DNA of 64,000 nt, from NCBI RefSeq assembly GCF_019083965.1, contig NZ_JAHRCY010000019.1, positions 1-64,000 of the forward strand, given 5' to 3'. Each line of letters starts with the position of its first letter. Position 1 is the first letter of the stretch. The notes beneath the pieces were generated by a model. It did no database searches. It had not been told where the DNA came from and saw only the letters and a program-made list of their open reading frames with translations. Made by a program: the position numbers and the translations under genes. This DNA is from Catellatospora tritici (GTDB lineage Bacteria > Actinomycetota > Actinomycetes > Mycobacteriales > Micromonosporaceae). This document shows positions 51,918-60,509 of the stretch, in pieces.

Positions 51918-54860
51918 TCACCCTTTGTCCGTCCCGGCCGCCGCCACGATCGCGCTGATGGTCGGGGTGTCGAAGAAGACGTGCAACGGCAGGTCGACGC
52001 CGAGCCGCTGGCGCAGCCGGGCGGCGATCTTCGTGACGGTCAGCGAGTGTCCGCCGAGGTCGAACAGGTCGTCGTCGGGGCCGAACTCGCCGTGGCCGAG
52101 GACCTCGCGCCAGATCTCGTACACCTGCAGGGACAGGCCGGTGAAGGCGCGCGGGCTGGCCTGCGGGGTGAGCACGGTGCCGGTCAGACCGACCAACGCG
52201 GACCGGTCGAGCTTGCCGTTGGCGTTGCGGGGCAGCTCGTCGACGCGTACGAACGACGACGGCACCAGGTGCGCGGGCAGCTGCTCGGCCAGCAGCTCGC
52301 GCAGCCGCACCGGCGCCGGATCGCCCACCAGGTACGCCACCAGCGCGTCGCCGTCGACAGCCACCGCCGCGTCGCTCACCGACGGCAGCGTACGCAGGTG
52401 CGCCTCGACCTCGCCGGGTTCGATCCGGAAGCCGCGCACCTTCACCTGCTCGTCCACTCGCCGGTGGAACTCCAGGCTGCCGTCGGGCAGGTGCCGGACC
52501 CGGTCACCGGTGCGGTAGAGCCGCCCCCACGGGGTGTCCACGAACCTCGCCGCGGTCAGCTCGGGCCGGTCGAGGTAGCCGCGAGCCACCCCGGCGCCGC
52601 CCAGGCACAGTTCGCCGATCACGCCTTCGGGCACCGGGCGCAGCCCGCCGTCCAGGACGTACGCGGTGGTGTTGGCCAGGGGGCGGCCGATGGTGACCGG
52701 CGCCCCGTCGACGATCTCGGCGGCGGTGGACCAGACCGTGGTCTCGGTGGGGCCGTACAGGTTGACCAGCCGCAGCGACCGTTTGCGCACCTCGGCGGCG
52801 ACCGGATCGGGCAGCGCCTCCGCGCCGGAGAACGCTGTCACGTGCGGCTCGTCGTAGCCAGCGTCGACCAGCCGCCGCCACGTCGACGGGGTGAGGTGGG
52901 CGTGGGTGATCCGGTGCGCGCGCAGCAGCGCCAGCAGCCGCTCGCCGTCGCGGGACTGCTCGGCGGTGGCCAGCACGGTGGTGCCGCCGGTGGCCAGCGG
53001 CAGCCACAGCTCCGGCACGGACATGTCGAACGCGGCCGGGGCGACGGCCAGCCACACGTCGCCGGGCCCGGTCGGGGCGACCTCCGGCAGCGCGTGCAGC
53101 AGGTTCACCACGTTCGGGTGGGTGATCCGCACGCCCTTGGGCCGTCCGGTGGAGCCGGAGGTGTAGATGACGTAGCACAGGTCGTGCTCGACCTGGCGCG
53201 GCTCGGGCTCCAGCCCGGTGATCATCACCGCGCCGTCCGATGCGGACACCAGGGCCGACGGGCGGGCGTCGGCGAGCAGGTCGGCGCGGCGGGCGGCCGG
53301 GTGTTCCGGGTCCAGGGGCAGGTAGGCCGCGCCGGTGCGCAGCACGCCGAGTAGCGCGGGCAGCAGGTGCGAGGTGCGCGGCAGGCACACCGCGACCAGG
53401 TCGCCGGAGCCGACGCCGCGTCCGGCCAGGTCGGCGGCGATCGTGTCGGCCTCGGCGGCGAGCTGGGCATAGGTGAGGGTGCGGTCGGCGGCGACCACCG
53501 CCACCGCGTCCGGCGTGGCCGCGACCTGGGCGCCGACCAGGCCGGTCAGGGTGGCGGCCAGGTCCAGGTCGCGGGCGGTGTCGTTCCAGGTCCGCAGCAG
53601 GCGGTCGCGTTCGGCGGCGGCGAGCAGGTCCAGGTCGTGGCGCGGCGCTTCGGGAGTACGGGCGAACCCGTCCAGCAGGGCGCGCAGGTGCCCGGCGACG
53701 CGCTCGGCGTCGCGGCGGTCCAACCGGGCCGGGTCGTAGTGCAGCAGCACCGGCAGGGCGGTGGCGGCCGGGTCGTCGAGCAGTTGCAGGTGCAGCGTGT
53801 TGCGGGACGCGTGGTGATGCGCGGTCCAGTCCACCCGCACGGCCAGCCCGGCGAAGTCGGGTTCGGGGCGGGTGCGGCGGCGGTAGCTGACCGACACCGG
53901 GGTCAGCGCGGCCCGGGGGCTGAGGCCGGACACGGCCCGCGACAGCGGCACGTCCCGCAGCGGGTATGCCGAGCGCAGCAGCCCGCGCACCCGCGTGACC
54001 TGGTCGGCGGCCGTGCCATGATCGTCAGGGGCGGTGGCGGGCACGGTCATCGGCAGCTCGTTGACGAACAGGCCGACGGTGCCGTGCGCGTCGCGGGGGC
54101 GGGTGCCGAGGTCCACGCCGACCGTGGGCGCCGGGTCGCCGTACCGGTCGAGCAGGGTCAGCAGCCCGGCCAGCACCACCTCGAACACGGTCGCGCCGAG
54201 CCGGGCGGCCACGTCTCGCAGCGCCATCGCGTCCAATTCGGACCGCACGGTGGTGCCGGGGGTGGCCGCCGCACCGCCCCGGCCGCGTAGGCCCGGCAGG
54301 CTGGGCTCGCCCGCAGGCGCATACGCGGTGGTCCAGTGCGCCGACGCCGCGGGCACGAGCTGCTCGATGCGCGCGGTCTGGGCGTCGGCGAACTCGACGA
54401 ACGCCGGAGCCGGTGCCGCGGCCCGGCCGGAGTAGGCGGCGGCCAGCTCCGCGAGCAGGATCTCCTTGGACTCGCCGTCGAAGACCAGGTGGTGTGCCAC
54501 GATCAGCAGCAGGTGCCGGTCGGGTGCCAGCGGCGCGAGGGTGAACCGGACCAGCGGACCGGCGGCCAGGTCGAACGGGGCCAGCGTCGCCTCGCGTACG
54601 AACGCCTCGACGTCGGCGGGCGGCGCCACCACCTCCAGCGTGGGCAGGCAGGTCGCGGGAACCAACCTGACCCGGTCGCCGACCTCGGCGAACGCGCTGC
54701 CGAGCACCGGCTGCCCGGCCACCACGGCGGCGACGGCCGAGGTCAGCCGGTCGACGTCGAGCGGTCCGTCGAGCCGCACCGGCAGCGGCATGTGGTAGGC
54801 GGTGCCGGCCAGGCCCAGGCGTTCGGTCAACCACATGCCGTGCTGTGCGGGGCTGCTCAT
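51918..54860 (-). CDS. Non-ribosomal peptide synthetase module C-A-PCP
   Basis: 980 residues. Condensation domain about 1-415, starting at motif C1 (SSPAQHGMWLTERL), with active-site HHLVFDG. Adenylation domain 430-900 with A3 YVIYTSGSTGRPKG, A5 NLYGPTETTVWST, A7 YRTGDRVR and A10 PRNANGKLDRSALVG. Carrier protein 905-975 with phosphopantetheine Ser in DLGGHSL. No epimerase or thioesterase. Reading the ten specificity positions by hand gives roughly D-M-P-H-A-S-L-V-W-K, which matches no code I remember, so the amino acid is unassigned. Its ATG overlaps the stop of the previous module (ATGA). It would add an amino acid to the acyl chain loaded there. Confidence 0.93.
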   Translation of the reverse strand: MSSPAQHGMWLTERLGLAGTAYHMPLPVRLDGPLDVDRLTSAVAAVVAGQPVLGSAFAEVGDRVRLVPATCLPTLEVVAPPADVEAFVREATLAPFDLAAGPLVRFTLAPLAPDRHLLLIVAHHLVFDGESKEILLAELAAAYSGRAAAPAPAFVEFADAQTARIEQLVPAASAHWTTAYAPAGEPSLPGLRGRGGAAATPGTTVRSELDAMALRDVAARLGATVFEVVLAGLLTLLDRYGDPAPTVGVDLGTRPRDAHGTVGLFVNELPMTVPATAPDDHGTAADQVTRVRGLLRSAYPLRDVPLSRAVSGLSPRAALTPVSVSYRRRTRPEPDFAGLAVRVDWTAHHHASRNTLHLQLLDDPAATALPVLLHYDPARLDRRDAERVAGHLRALLDGFARTPEAPRHDLDLLAAAERDRLLRTWNDTARDLDLAATLTGLVGAQVAATPDAVAVVAADRTLTYAQLAAEADTIAADLAGRGVGSGDLVAVCLPRTSHLLPALLGVLRTGAAYLPLDPEHPAARRADLLADARPSALVSASDGAVMITGLEPEPRQVEHDLCYVIYTSGSTGRPKGVRITHPNVVNLLHALPEVAPTGPGDVWLAVAPAAFDMSVPELWLPLATGGTTVLATAEQSRDGERLLALLRAHRITHAHLTPSTWRRLVDAGYDEPHVTAFSGAEALPDPVAAEVRKRSLRLVNLYGPTETTVWSTAAEIVDGAPVTIGRPLANTTAYVLDGGLRPVPEGVIGELCLGGAGVARGYLDRPELTAARFVDTPWGRLYRTGDRVRHLPDGSLEFHRRVDEQVKVRGFRIEPGEVEAHLRTLPSVSDAAVAVDGDALVAYLVGDPAPVRLRELLAEQLPAHLVPSSFVRVDELPRNANGKLDRSALVGLTGTVLTPQASPRAFTGLSLQVYEIWREVLGHGEFGPDDDLFDLGGHSLTVTKIAARLRQRLGVDLPLHVFFDTPTISAIVAAAGTDKG

Positions 54861-57838
54861 CGGTGCTCCTTGTGCGTGGGCGACCGCGGATCGAGTTCGG
54901 CTACCGCCCGCGTGAGCAGAGCGGTCACCCGGGCGGCCAGCTCGTCCATGGTGGATCTATCGAACGTGTGGTGATTCCACAGCAGATGGGCCACGACCCG
55001 ACCGTCGGGGTGTTGCACCACGGCCAGTTCCGGAGCCTGCAGGTCGGGCTCGCCGCCGGGCGTGGGCCAGTCGGCGTCCAGGGCCCGGGGCAGCTCGAAC
55101 GCCTCCGACTCCAGGCCGGGGAAGTGCGCCTGCCCGGACCAGCTCTCCACCCGCAGCCAGGCCGCGCCCGGATGCCTGCGGTAGAACTCGACGAACGGAT
55201 AGTGCTGGTGGTCCAGTGCCGCGAGCGCCGCCACCCGGGTGCGGCGCAGCAGCTCGCGCGGGCCGGGCGTGCCGGAGGTGTCGACCCGCAACAGCAGCGA
55301 CTGGCTCAGGCAGCCGATCAGCGCCTCGCTGCCGGGCAGGGTGCGACCGGGCACGGGCGACATCATCACGATGTCGTCGGTGCCGGTGCGCTCGGCCAGC
55401 GCCGCCGCCCAGCACGAGGCGATCAGCATGAACGGAGTCGCGCCCTGAGCGGGCGCGGCCCGCCGGAGGCCGTCGACCAGCGCAGGGGCGAGGGTCCATT
55501 CCAGTTGGGCGCTGCGCAGCCGGGTCGCGGTCTTGCGTCCGGCGAAGGGCACCAGGTTGGCGGGTGCGCCGTCGAGGACCCGGCGCCAGTGCGGCAGCGT
55601 GGTCTGCCAGCGACTTCGGGTGTACGCGACGAAGTCCCGCACCGTCAGCGCGGGCACCGGCGGCAGCCCCGCCCCGGTTCGCAGCCCGGAGTACGCCAGC
55701 CCCAGCTCGTGCAGCAGCACCCCCATCGACGCCCCGTCGCACACGAGGTGGTGCACCGCCAGCCCGAGCACGTGATCGTCGTCGGCGACACTGGCGACCA
55801 TGGCCCGCACCAGCGGCCCGTGCCCGGTGTCGAACCGTCCTTCCCGGTCCTCCCGGCACAGCTGCCCGGCGTGCTCGGCGTCGCGCGCCCGCGCCCGGGT
55901 CACCACCGGCGGGCAGCTGTCCAGCACCCGCGCCACGTCCCGGTCGAACACCGTGCGCAGCGACTCGTGCCGTCCGATGACCTCCGTCAACGCCCGTTCC
56001 AGCAGGTCGGCATCGAGCTGGTCGCGCACCCGGATGCCGATGCTGATCGGGCCGACGTCGCGGGGCTCGCCGGTCGCCCACATCCACGCCAGCATGCTCT
56101 CCTGGGTGGAGCTGAGCGGCACGGCCTCGTCCACGCCGGTCGCCGCGTCCCGGCGCGACGGTGCCAGCTCCGCCAATCGGGCCGCCTGCGTGGCCAGCAC
56201 GGGTGTCTCGAAGACCAGCGACACCGGTACGTCCACGCCCAGGCGGGCGGTGGCGGCGGCGGCCAGGCGGGTGGCCCGCATCGAGTCGCCGCCGAGGGCG
56301 AAGAAGTCGTCGCCGACGCCTACCTCGGTCGCGCCGAGCACGTCGCGCCACAACCCGGCCAGCGCCGACTCGGCCTCGGTGCGCGGGGCGACCCGGGCCG
56401 GGCGCTGTGCGAACAGTTCCCGGACGGCACTCTTGAGCACCTTGCCGCTCGCGTTGCGGGGCAGCTCGGACACGGTCAGGATCCGGGTCGGCAGCTCGTA
56501 CGCGGCGAGGTGGTCGGCGAGGAAGGCGCGCAGGTCCGGGGTGGTGGCCGGGTCGCGCAGGACGACGGCGGCGGCGACGGTGGCGCCCAGGACCGGGTGC
56601 GGCAGGCCGAGGGCGGCGGCGGTGACGACCTGTGGATGCTCATGCAGGGCCGCCTCGACGCGCAGCGTGGACACCCGCCACGCCCCGGCGTTGATCAGGT
56701 CGGATTCGCGGTCGACCAGGTACAGGTAGCCGTCGGGGTCGAGGTAGCCGAGGTCGCCCATGCGCACCCAGCCGTCGCGGAACGTGGCGGCGGTCGCGGC
56801 GGGGTCGCCGTGGTAGGCGCGGACGGTGTCACCGGCGCGCAGCCATACCTCGCCGGTCTCGCCAGTGGCGGCGGGGGTGCCGTCGGCGGTGCGGATGCGC
56901 AGGTCGGCGCCGCCCGCCGGACGGCCGACGGAGGCCGGGCGGTCGGGGTCGAAGACCATGCTGGTGTGGGCGGGCGCGGCCTCGGTGGAGGTGTAGTTGT
57001 TCACGATCACCGCCTCGGGCAGGGCCGTGGCCAGCGCCTTGGCGACCGTCGGCGGCAGCGCGGCGGCGGTGCACGACACCAGTTCCACGAAGTCCAGGCC
57101 GTGGCGGTCGAACACGGCGGATTCGAGCAGCCCGGTGGCCATCGCGGGCACCAGGAACAGCGAACCGGCGCGGTGTGCGGTGACGGCGCGGGCGTAGGCC
57201 TCGGCGTCGAAGGCGGGCAGCACGACCATGGTCGGGTGCGCGACCATGGCCATGACCAGCATGGTCTGCGCGGCGTTGGTGCCCAGCGGGAACGCGTGCA
57301 CCGCGTGGCGCGAGTGCCGCAGCGGCGGCCGGGCCGGATCGAGGCCGAGGGTCAGGTTGCCGTGGCTGGCGGCCACACCCTTGGGCGTGCCGGTGGTGCC
57401 GGAGGTGTAGATGATCTGCGCGATCTGTCCGGGCTCGACGATGGCCGTCGGTGGACCCGGGCGCGTGGTGTCCAGATCGGACAGCGTCCAGCCGCCGGTG
57501 CCGACGGTCGCGGAGACCCCCGCGTGCTCGTACAGCTCCCGCAGGCGGGAGTCGGGCATCGTCGCCGACAGCGGCACGGCCACCGCGCCGATCCCGGTCA
57601 CCGCGGCGTACGCGACGGCGTAGTCCAGCCAACCGGACCCGTCGAACACCAGCGCGACCCGGTCGCCGGGCCGGACGCCCCGCGCGAGCAGCCCGTGCCC
57701 GGCCGCGTACGACCTGGTGAGCCACTGTGCGGCGGACAGCTCCGCACCCTGCCCGGTGCCGTCGACCAGCCGCAGGGCGGCGTGATCGGGGCGGGCCGCC
57801 GCGCGGGCGGCCAGGAGTTCGGGCAGGGTGCGGAGCAT
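54857..57838 (-). CDS. Loading protein: acyl-CoA-ligase-like domain, carrier protein, condensation domain
   Basis: About 993 residues. An AMP-forming ligase domain (1-480) has IIYTSGTTGTPKG, NNYTSTEAAPA and PRNASGKVLKSAV. It reads more like acyl-CoA ligases than amino-acid adenylation domains, so it probably loads a fatty or aryl acid. A carrier (490-565) has Ser in LGGDSMRATRL. A full condensation domain (575-990) has active-site HHLVCDG. The ATG at 57838 follows AGGTG; a GTG two codons earlier is adjacent to the stop of the SGNH gene. The next protein also begins with a condensation domain, so two such domains are consecutive. Confidence 0.9.
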   Translation of the reverse strand: MLRTLPELLAARAAARPDHAALRLVDGTGQGAELSAAQWLTRSYAAGHGLLARGVRPGDRVALVFDGSGWLDYAVAYAAVTGIGAVAVPLSATMPDSRLRELYEHAGVSATVGTGGWTLSDLDTTRPGPPTAIVEPGQIAQIIYTSGTTGTPKGVAASHGNLTLGLDPARPPLRHSRHAVHAFPLGTNAAQTMLVMAMVAHPTMVVLPAFDAEAYARAVTAHRAGSLFLVPAMATGLLESAVFDRHGLDFVELVSCTAAALPPTVAKALATALPEAVIVNNYTSTEAAPAHTSMVFDPDRPASVGRPAGGADLRIRTADGTPAATGETGEVWLRAGDTVRAYHGDPAATAATFRDGWVRMGDLGYLDPDGYLYLVDRESDLINAGAWRVSTLRVEAALHEHPQVVTAAALGLPHPVLGATVAAAVVLRDPATTPDLRAFLADHLAAYELPTRILTVSELPRNASGKVLKSAVRELFAQRPARVAPRTEAESALAGLWRDVLGATEVGVGDDFFALGGDSMRATRLAAAATARLGVDVPVSLVFETPVLATQAARLAELAPSRRDAATGVDEAVPLSSTQESMLAWMWATGEPRDVGPISIGIRVRDQLDADLLERALTEVIGRHESLRTVFDRDVARVLDSCPPVVTRARARDAEHAGQLCREDREGRFDTGHGPLVRAMVASVADDDHVLGLAVHHLVCDGASMGVLLHELGLAYSGLRTGAGLPPVPALTVRDFVAYTRSRWQTTLPHWRRVLDGAPANLVPFAGRKTATRLRSAQLEWTLAPALVDGLRRAAPAQGATPFMLIASCWAAALAERTGTDDIVMMSPVPGRTLPGSEALIGCLSQSLLLRVDTSGTPGPRELLRRTRVAALAALDHQHYPFVEFYRRHPGAAWLRVESWSGQAHFPGLESEAFELPRALDADWPTPGGEPDLQAPELAVVQHPDGRVVAHLLWNHHTFDRSTMDELAARVTALLTRAVAELDPRSPTHKEHR

Positions 57839-57844
57839 GGTCAC

Positions 57845-59095
57845 CTACAGCTGCCAGAGCGGGATGGCCGCGGCGATCGCCGCCGCACCCGCGTCGTTGG
57901 GGTGGATGTGGTCGCCGCTGTCGTACGCGGGCAGCAGCTTGGTCGGCGCGGCCGGGTCTCGCACGATCTGGTCGAAGTCGATCAGAGCGTCGAAGTCGTC
58001 ACTGCCCCGCAGCCACGTGTTGACCGCCTGCCGGGTCGCCTCCTTGTCGACCGTCCACGACGAGTAGCCCTCGAACGGCCCGATCGTGGCCACGATCACC
58101 CGCACGCCCCGCGCCTTGGCCTGCAGTGCGAGCTGGCGCAGGCCGTCGGTGATCCGGGCGGCCGGGTCGTTGAAGAAGCTGATGTCGTTGACGCCGAGCT
58201 CGACGATGACGCTGCGCACGCCCGGCTGGGCGAGCACGTCGTAGTCGAGGCGGGCCAGCGCGCTCTCGCCCAGGGCGGGCGAGTTGAGCGTGACGCCGTC
58301 GCGGGTGACCTCGTTGCCCGCCAGGCTCACGTTGATCACGCCGGGGTCGCCCAGCGCGGGGAAGGTGCTGGTGATGCGGTTGGCGAGCTGGTCGGGCCAG
58401 CGCGTGTTGGCGCCGAAGGTGGCGCCGGACCCGTCGCTGACCGAGTCGCCGAGCACGACCACGGTCCCCAGGCCGGTCTTGGTCTGCACCTCGACCCCGG
58501 CCAGGTAGAAGAAGTCGTTGTAGGTCGCGGTCGGGGCGGCGCCGGTCTCGTCGGTCGCGTGGTCGCCGGCGTAGACGTAGGACGCCTGCCGGGCGGTCCA
58601 GTGCCAGGAGGCCGGGCCGGTGGCGGTGGGCAGATAGATGGTGACGGCGAGCTCGGAGACGGCGTCGACCGGCAGGTCGACCGGATCGCTGAGCACGTCG
58701 GCACCCTTGTAGACGGTGGTCGAGGCGGCTCCGCCGAAGGTCACCTCGCGGACGCTGCCCGGCTTGAGCTGGGCCGATCCGGCGGTGGCGGGCAGGCCGA
58801 CGGTGACGTGGCCGATGGACAGCGGCTGGGTGCCGTACGCGTTGGTGAAGCGCAGCCGCACCTTCTCTCCGCCCAGCGAGATCCGCACGATCTGGCGGAT
58901 GGACTGGTCGTTGAAGCCCGACAGGGAGCTGCCGGTGTTACCGAGGCTGGCGGCGGTCAGCGCGGTGCCCCAGGTCCCCACCCAGCGTGCGGGCAGTCCG
59001 CCCGACGCGGGCCCGGCCGCACCCACCACTGTGGACGCCAGCAGGCCTAAGGTGGCGACGCCGATGACGGCGCGCCGTCGAAAAACGGTGATCAC
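57845..59095 (-). CDS. Secreted SGNH/GDSL-family hydrolase
   Basis: 416 residues. Signal region FRRRAVIGVATLGLLASTVVGAAGPASG. A beta-rich domain of about 160 residues (RWVGTWGTALTAASLG, IRQIVRISLGGEKVRLRFTNAYG) precedes the SGNH core. Core motifs are VVLGDSVSDGSG (Ser nucleophile), VSLAGNEV, VELGVNDISFF and the catalytic DHIHPNDAG. Family members are esterases or lipases. I take the GTG at 59095, preceded by TGGAGG, as start; an ATG eight codons upstream is possible. Its stop immediately precedes the NRPS loading gene, so a secreted enzyme is physically coupled to the synthetase genes. Confidence 0.88.
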   Translation of the reverse strand: MITVFRRRAVIGVATLGLLASTVVGAAGPASGGLPARWVGTWGTALTAASLGNTGSSLSGFNDQSIRQIVRISLGGEKVRLRFTNAYGTQPLSIGHVTVGLPATAGSAQLKPGSVREVTFGGAASTTVYKGADVLSDPVDLPVDAVSELAVTIYLPTATGPASWHWTARQASYVYAGDHATDETGAAPTATYNDFFYLAGVEVQTKTGLGTVVVLGDSVSDGSGATFGANTRWPDQLANRITSTFPALGDPGVINVSLAGNEVTRDGVTLNSPALGESALARLDYDVLAQPGVRSVIVELGVNDISFFNDPAARITDGLRQLALQAKARGVRVIVATIGPFEGYSSWTVDKEATRQAVNTWLRGSDDFDALIDFDQIVRDPAAPTKLLPAYDSGDHIHPNDAGAAAIAAAIPLWQL

Positions 59096-59168
59096 GTTTG
59101 GAACCTCCAGAGATTCCATGAGGGGGTGGCGATCTGCCGCCGTGACGCGCTCACGATGCCAGCAAACA

Positions 59169-59182
59169 GTAAAGTTCCTTAC
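59169..59182 (-). promoter_or_regulatory. TAAGGAA-type motif upstream of the SGNH hydrolase gene
   Basis: GTAAAGTTCCTTAC is an imperfect palindrome in an AT-rich stretch of about 90 bases (59160-59250), 74 bases before the GTG. On the minus strand it reads GTAAGGAACTTTAC, similar to the motif at 41391-41406. Probable operator of the SGNH-NRPS transcription unit. Confidence 0.35.
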
Positions 59183-59249
59183 ATACAAATCTGTGGTGAA
59201 ATATGTCGGTTCGGTTGATATAAATTGGCCCATCAATCAATAAGACGAA

Positions 59250-59280
59250 CGGGCCGCCCGGGGGGCATCCGGGCGGCCCG
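59250..59280 (-). terminator. Terminator between the two parts of the NRPS cluster
   Basis: CGGGCCGCCCGG (59250-59261) pairs perfectly with 59269-59280 across a 7-base loop, six bases after the glycosyltransferase stop codon, followed on the minus strand by a T-rich stretch. It separates the P450-condensation-glycosyltransferase unit from the SGNH-NRPS unit. Confidence 0.8.
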
Positions 59281-59285
59281 CCGGC

Positions 59286-60509
59286 CTATCCGCCCCCGGC
59301 GCCGTCGGCCGGTAGGCAAGCTTCGATGATGTCGGCGGCGCGCGCCGCTCCCCCGGCCGCCAGCACATGCGCGCGCATCGCGGCGACCCCGGCCGCCACC
59401 AGCGGATCCCCGGCGACCCGATCGACCGTGGCGAGCAGCTCGCCCGGCGTGAGCGCGTGTACGTCGAGCACGGCCCCGATGCCGGTGTCGGCGACGCGGG
59501 CGGCGTTGACGTCCTGTTCGAGGGTGCGGGCGATGGCCACCTGCGGCACACCCGCCTGCACGCCCTCCATCAGACCCCCCATGCCCGCGTGCGAGACGAA
59601 CACCTTCGCGTGTTCGAGCACCGCCAGCTGCGGCGCCGACGCCACCACCGACACGTTGGCCGGAGCCGGGCCGAGCTCGGCCGGGTCGAGCCTTCGCCCG
59701 ATCGGCAGCACGACGTGCCAGGGCGTGTCCGCGAACGCCGCGAAGACCAAGCGGTAGAAGTCGGGCCAGCGGTTGTTGAGGGTGCCCAGCGACACCAGCG
59801 CCACCGGCGACCCGTCCGCGGGCGGCTGCCACGGCCGGTCCCCGGCGCGCGGGACAGTGCAGGGGCCGACGAAGCTGTAGGCGTCACCGAACGTCTGCCC
59901 GGCGTACTGGAACTCGCGGGGGAAGAAAGCCAGGTGGTGGGCGACCCGCGGGGTGAGGAACAGCTGCGGGCCATGCTCGCTCAGGCCGCGTTCGGCCAGG
60001 AACTTGTCCGCGCGTACGGCGAACTCCGCGAGCGTCGGATGGGTGCCGTCGATGTGCACCACCTCGCCGATGGACCACTGCGGCGCCGACACCATCATCG
60101 GCCACAGCTGGATCGACGGGACGCCGTGCGCCAGCGCCAGCAGGTGCCCGGCGAACGCGATCCGGTCGAACAGCACGAGGTCCGGCGGGTCCGCGGCGAA
60201 CGCGGGCTCCAGCTGCGGCAGGGTCGCCTCGGCCTCGGTGAGGAAATTGAGCATGCTGCGCCCGACGTGCTCCTCGCGGGCCGGGGCGCGCAGGTCCGGG
60301 TCGGTGTCGCCGGGCCGGGTCGACCGGTACGGCACCACCCGCGCCCCGGCCGCGCGCACATACGCCTCGCGGTCCGGGGTCGCGGTGTAGCTGACCAGGT
60401 GCCCGCGCCGGACCAGTTCCCTGACCACCCCAAGCGTCGGGAACAGATGGCCCAGCGCGGGCACGTTGAAGAAGGCGATGTGGCGCCGCCCGCGCAGCGG
60501 CCTAGCCAC
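59286..60509 (-). CDS. GT1-family (macrolide-type) glycosyltransferase
   Basis: 407 residues. Two-domain GT-B fold: acceptor-side start HIAFFNVPALGHLFPTLGVVRELVRRGHLVSY with the usual PxxGH. The donor side has VALVSLGTLNN, APQLAVLEHAKVFVSHAGMGGLMEGVQAGVPQVAI and the final EQDVNAARV. These are the landmarks of UDP-sugar-dependent macrolide and antibiotic glycosyltransferases. It would attach a sugar to the cluster product or inactivate it. The GTG at 60509 lies inside the 3' end of the condensation gene (8-base overlap), with GGGGGTG upstream. Sugar and acceptor are unknown. Confidence 0.9.
   Translation of the reverse strand: MARPLRGRRHIAFFNVPALGHLFPTLGVVRELVRRGHLVSYTATPDREAYVRAAGARVVPYRSTRPGDTDPDLRAPAREEHVGRSMLNFLTEAEATLPQLEPAFAADPPDLVLFDRIAFAGHLLALAHGVPSIQLWPMMVSAPQWSIGEVVHIDGTHPTLAEFAVRADKFLAERGLSEHGPQLFLTPRVAHHLAFFPREFQYAGQTFGDAYSFVGPCTVPRAGDRPWQPPADGSPVALVSLGTLNNRWPDFYRLVFAAFADTPWHVVLPIGRRLDPAELGPAPANVSVVASAPQLAVLEHAKVFVSHAGMGGLMEGVQAGVPQVAIARTLEQDVNAARVADTGIGAVLDVHALTPGELLATVDRVAGDPLVAAGVAAMRAHVLAAGGAARAADIIEACLPADGAGGG

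Noticed and set aside
50744..57838. A thioesterase or epimerase domain in the NRPS proteins
   Set aside because: The carrier is the last domain of the C-A-PCP protein; no GxSxG thioesterase or epimerase motif follows. The separate Fes-like protein is not a classical type II thioesterase.
54845..59050. A 1401-codon open frame on the plus strand across the NRPS genes
   Set aside because: It is the antisense shadow of two well-supported synthetase genes; low-complexity Arg/Gly/Val/Gln composition and no domains.
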